64,000 bases of DNA from Prostheceraeus crozeri (lineage: Eukaryota > Platyhelminthes > Polycladida > Euryleptidae), in assembly GCA_907163375.1 (NCBI GenBank), contig CAJQUW010006842.1:67001-131000 (forward strand), given 5' to 3'. Under the pieces are notes generated by a model that had not been told where the DNA came from, did no database searches, and saw nothing but the letters and a program-made list of their open reading frames with translations. The position numbers were made by a program, and so were the translations under genes. This document shows, one piece after another, positions 60,276 through 64,000 of this stretch (the first letter of the stretch is position 1; each line of letters opens with the position of its first letter).

Positions 60276-60507
60276 TATTTGAACCTCCTGAGACGTTGCA
60301 CTGCTTAATATTAACAGGATATCGACAAAATGTCACAAATTGGTGTTTGCAGGATCGCTTCTTGTTTCATTGTACCCACTATGACATGCAGAAACGCAGC
60401 AAAGCCGTCATTTCTCACCACTCACTACATTAGACGGAAGCGACCCGAGTGAGTATTTTGCTGCAGGAACTATGAACAACTATGTTGACCGAATGAACCG
60501 TTGACCG

Positions 60508-60650
60508 TCAGTTGTTCTCACAGTCATTGCTCGTCAACAATGTACACTCTGTCTCACCTAGGAAGAGACAAATAGTCTATTAGTATATCGAAGTGCACGG
60601 CGTCATTAACACCTGTATGCTGACTCACTGAATATATTGACATTGATCTT
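60508..60650 (+). repeat. Dispersed repeat shared with 6904-7032
   Basis: See 6904-7032; opposite orientation. A lectin-like coding region does not accompany this copy. Confidence 0.65.
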
Positions 60651-60659
60651 TGTGTATGT

Positions 60660-60833
60660 TCTTCCGATAAAGGTTATAGTATTGTGATCCTTAACACGAA
60701 TGATTATTGTAGTAAAATGAAAGCTATTCTTAGTGATGAATCTAAATTTAAAACACTTCCAGCTACGAATAATATCAGAAAACATTTAACTGTCATGGAT
60801 GAAGGACGACTATACATGTATTTGAACAAATAA
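60660..60833 (+). pseudogene. Retroelement RT N-terminal fragment
   Basis: Reads SDKGYSIVILNTNDYCSKMK and ILSDESKFKTL, then DEGRLYMYLNK-stop. The DKG.(x)VILN.(x)DY..KM..ILSD.SKF string is the common start of Penelope-type RTs. No later RT motifs follow; the palindrome and (TA)n come next. Probably a truncated relative, not the 5' end of the copy at 61.4 kb. Confidence 0.55.
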
Positions 60834-60949
60834 TGTCAAACATAAGTCAAGTACTTACATCTTTTTCATTGGCACAAGGAATCATCAATCCTTGTGGATG
60901 ATGGTGACATCTTATAAATTGGTGCAGCTTCGAATTTATTATGTAAAGA

Positions 60950-61036
60950 TGTAGTAGCTGCGCACATAGATATATGACGACTAACGTCCTATAATAGGAC
61001 GTTAGTCGTCATATATCTATGTGCGCAGCTACTACA
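60950..61036. repeat. Perfect palindrome, 43-bp arms with 1-bp centre
   Basis: 60950-60992 and 60994-61036 are exact reverse complements around A60993. The palindrome ends abruptly on both sides. Confidence 0.95.
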
Positions 61037-61281
61037 AGGATTGATCGGGAGAACAAAGAGAAGATGTTCATATCTATGCTGCAGCCTAAGCTAAATAAAT
61101 CATGACTACATGAAGATGCTACTTCTATGTGCCAATTCCCCGATTGTAGTTTGCATTAAACTATGTATAATTTGAAAATATATCGATTTAGTTCATTCCC
61201 ATGACTAGCCTCTAAGAGGTGAAACCGGTCGGGAAATTAGATCTTGGTTTTTCCTGAGTTGTGTATTCATATTCGGAAACC

Positions 61282-61384
<103 letters not shown>

Positions 61385-61685
61385 TTGCTATGTGACTTAA
61401 AGTACAACATATCAGAGGCATATAAAAGGCATGCGAATGAGGATGAATTTGCATCGGGTCTCGTACATAAAACATGCCAACAACTCGTATTTCAGTGTAA
61501 AACAGCCAATCACAGATAGATTAGTTCGTATCGCTACATACCAATCACATACGAAAGTAAGTGAGATTTCGTATGAAAAACATGATAGATCTCTGTAAAC
61601 ATACGAGAATCTCGTATCACATGTTAGTTTCAAATTGTATGTGATTTTAGTATATGTGTGTATGTAAATTTCGTATCCAGCGATT

Positions 61686-62131
61686 TACAGTGTACAAAGA
61701 TCAAATCCGTTTGAGAAAAAGAAGTGCACAGACGAATGCGTAGTATGCAAAAGTAATGGCAAAGGAAAATGTGATGCACAGGGAATAACTTACGAAATTG
61801 AATGTGAAGGATGCAAAGGGGTCTATATCGGAGAAACAGTAAGAAATGCGAAAATCAAAAGAAAAGAATATATAAAGCAAACGAGGGAAAAGAAGGATAC
61901 ATCAGGTTATGGAGACATTGCAAAGAACATCATGACAACATAGAACAAGAATTTTCAATGAATATAATAAGTGTACATCATAATAACGCAATGGAACGTC
62001 AAATAACGGAATCAGTCAATATCAAAAGCAGTATACAACAGAAAAGGATCGTCATTAACAACAAAACAGAGTGGAACCAACCTTACATGCTAACAGTGGC
62101 TATACAGAAGAACGAGGGAGATATAGAATAA
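61686..62131 (+). pseudogene. Penelope GIY-YIG endonuclease, second copy
   Basis: Same product as 50565-51003 (QRSNPFEKKKC, CVVCKSNGKGKC, YIGETVRNA), with few substitutions and the same frame change after KKDTSG. The shared lesion shows the damage preceded the duplication. RT is absent here. Confidence 0.82.
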
Positions 62132-62841
62132 ATTATTGTGAACTATGAGACTATTGAATACTGAACTATGCTATATGTGGATATTTTCTGGATATCGATA
62201 ATGACAATGATAGTAAATAATTTTTGTAAATGTTTGCTTAGGATTTCCTTCTATTTCATTTGATAAGGCCAGACCGGCGAAATATATTTCGATACATTTT
62301 ATTAATTAATTTTTTTGTGCGCAGAAAGACTAGAATACTGAAAAACAATATTATTTCATTAATTTCAAAAATAATTATATCAAAGTCTTTCTTTACAAGA
62401 TTTATTGAAATTACTAAAAATATCCACTTCTATCGGACATAAATGCAAAGTTCCTCGGACACTAACGTGTCTTCGGAATCCATGCATTTATGTCCTCTAA
62501 AAGTGGATACTATTCCTATATTAGCATAGCAAACTTATATTACATTTGGTTCACTGAAATTGCATTATCAATCTAATAAGATATCCATATTCCGTTTAAA
62601 ATCATTGCATAATGCAGTAAGGAAATGTTCACAATCTTAATTGCTCTTATACTGTGGAAATCACTGGATAATTGCTGGATCGGAAATGAGACTGCTCCCA
62701 GATTTTTAAGGCTTCAGAAAGTTTCAGAAGCTCCATGAATAAAGTGTATCTTCTTTTTCCAATTATTTTTTGTGATCAACTATTTGTCTATTCAAAAAGA
62801 TGAACTTTCTTGCTTGTACACTTATGATCAAATAAGATCTT

Positions 62842-64000
62842 CATGAATGAATGAATGAATAGTCATATATTTCATCAATGATAATCAAAAATACATCAAA
62901 AGTGGAGCATACATTACAAGTGAAATAAGAAAAGAAGTCATAAAGTCACAAAACGGTTTGAAATGCGTGCGGCCATAACAGGAAAGCAGTTTTTAAGTCT
63001 TACTGTTTTACATAACGGGATTGACAGTCTACCATTTCTAAAATACATCAGTGCATTTAGGGGATGTTCAGGATTGTGTACTTCATTTATCAATTTCATA
63101 TAAGCAGATTTACGTTTTTCAAAAAACATGTTCTTAAATTCACAATTACATTCGGATTTACATATAACTCGCTTTGAACGTTTGAAAACACGCTTTACAG
63201 TTGACGTGATCTGTGCATTGATACTACCGAAAAGGGTTATACAATATAGCAAAATGTTTTCAATCATAGCACTATATGCCATCCACAGATCGTCGTGGCT
63301 TAAAGAATTTCTCAAAACTTTTAAAAGGTACATACGTTGAGAACATTTTCTTTCAATAGCTTCAAAATGAGGAGTCCATGACAGCTTATTGCTCCAAACA
63401 ACAACTAAGATGTTAATGACATCTACGACTTGAAATGGAAGTCTATCCAGCATACAATCGACAGCTTTGTTCTTCTTGGTAAAAATCACTATTTCATTTT
63501 CTTCTCATTTATACGCACTAAGTTTGAAGAAGACCATTGCTGTATGTATTCGACCTCATTCTTCACACTCAGTAAAGATTCTTCTAATTGATGCTCAGAA
63601 AAAGGAATAATTTCGTAAATATCATCAGCGTACTGAACAAATTTTGTGGACAACAATTTCGGCTTCAAATCATAGCAATAAAGAAGAAACAAAAATGGAC
63701 CCAATAGAGAACTTTGTGGAGCCTCACTTGTTATACAGGCTTCCTCACTTAGTGCATACTTTACACGAACTCTTTGAAAACGATCAGTTAAATATCTTGT
63801 CAACCATACAATAAAACCGGTGGGAAAGTTGAGCATTTTGAGTTTGTCAATCAATATGCTGTGAGATATTCTATCGAACGCCTTAGAAAAATCAAAATTG
63901 ACTAACATGCATCCATCAAAGGCATCACTTTCCAGGCACGATGTCACATGGTCATGAATAGAAATAAGTGCACACCTGCAGTCAGACAAAGGTTTGTAAC
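62842..64000 (-). mobile_element. LINE, second copy of the 3' half
   Basis: Matches 51715-52875. The RT palm (NFDFSKAFDRISH, FVQYADDIYEII) and thumb are present. A frame change near 63490 separates them, unlike in copy 1. The 'tgaatgaatgaatgaa' 3' terminus at about 62843 has one more repeat than copy 1. Confidence 0.88.

Noticed and set aside
61196-61240. Hammerhead-ribozyme-like motif (ctctaagaggtgaaacc) before the TA tract
   Set aside because: The CTGANGA half of the core is not present, so the resemblance is limited to a stem and GAAAC.

Overview
The window is AT-rich, gene-poor, transposon-dense DNA from an invertebrate animal, most likely marine. Host coding sequence has small introns (57 bp in the one that can be resolved). 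The two host genes that can be recognised are secreted or extracellular types: a thrombospondin type 1 module and a PAN plus C-type lectin protein. Most of the rest is mobile DNA. The phylum cannot be fixed from sequence reading alone. No prokaryotic signal, rRNA, functional tRNA or CRISPR array was seen.

Layout. 1-8 kb: repeats, the 3' end of a minus-strand TSP1 gene (1763-2151), a LINE 3' fragment (4590-5290), and an intact single-exon PAN/C-type-lectin gene on minus (7147-7938). 8-15.4 kb: two tRNA-like SINE heads, foldback elements, a 739-bp hAT derivative with near-perfect 8-bp target duplications (12647-13385), and an inverted array of about 158-bp units (14335-15300). 16.26-18.81 kb: a young Tc1-type transposon with 373-bp inverted repeats and a DD35E transposase carrying one frameshift. 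20.4-24.5 kb: a decayed Academ-like DNA transposon whose product carries paired zinc-finger modules and an XPG/FEN-type nuclease core. It is abruptly joined at about 24.50 kb to a Harbinger transposon with its transposase (plus) and Myb/SANT partner (minus), to about 27.04 kb. 29.05-33.60 kb: a young Ty3/gypsy LTR retrotransposon with nearly identical 140-bp LTRs and a 5-bp target duplication.

33.8-47 kb: a tandem array of about 180-bp units; two large hAT-type insertions (34704-37480 with a perfect 8-bp duplication, and 40834-43428) that encode nothing recognisable; a 1.3-kb dispersed repeat present twice (37793-39136 and 45646-46937) plus a third decayed piece at the window start; and a Tigger/pogo remnant (44586-45606). 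47.7-51.2 kb: a Penelope-like element with RT and GIY-YIG domains, interrupted by an exactly 1000-bp CACTG-ended insertion with a TA duplication. 51.7-55.5 kb: a CR1/Jockey-like LINE on minus. 58.0-60.28 kb: a second, unrelated pogo/Jerky-type transposon. 61.38-64.0 kb: a second, very similar copy of 50.25-52.87 kb (Penelope 3' end plus LINE), entered through a long (TA)n tract. A perfect 43-bp-arm palindrome lies at 60950-61036.

There is no operon-like cooperation between genes. The structure is one of nested and adjacent insertions. The most interesting coding content is the Academ-like nuclease element and its sharp junction with Harbinger. Next come the Penelope/CACTG nesting and the later duplication of that locus.
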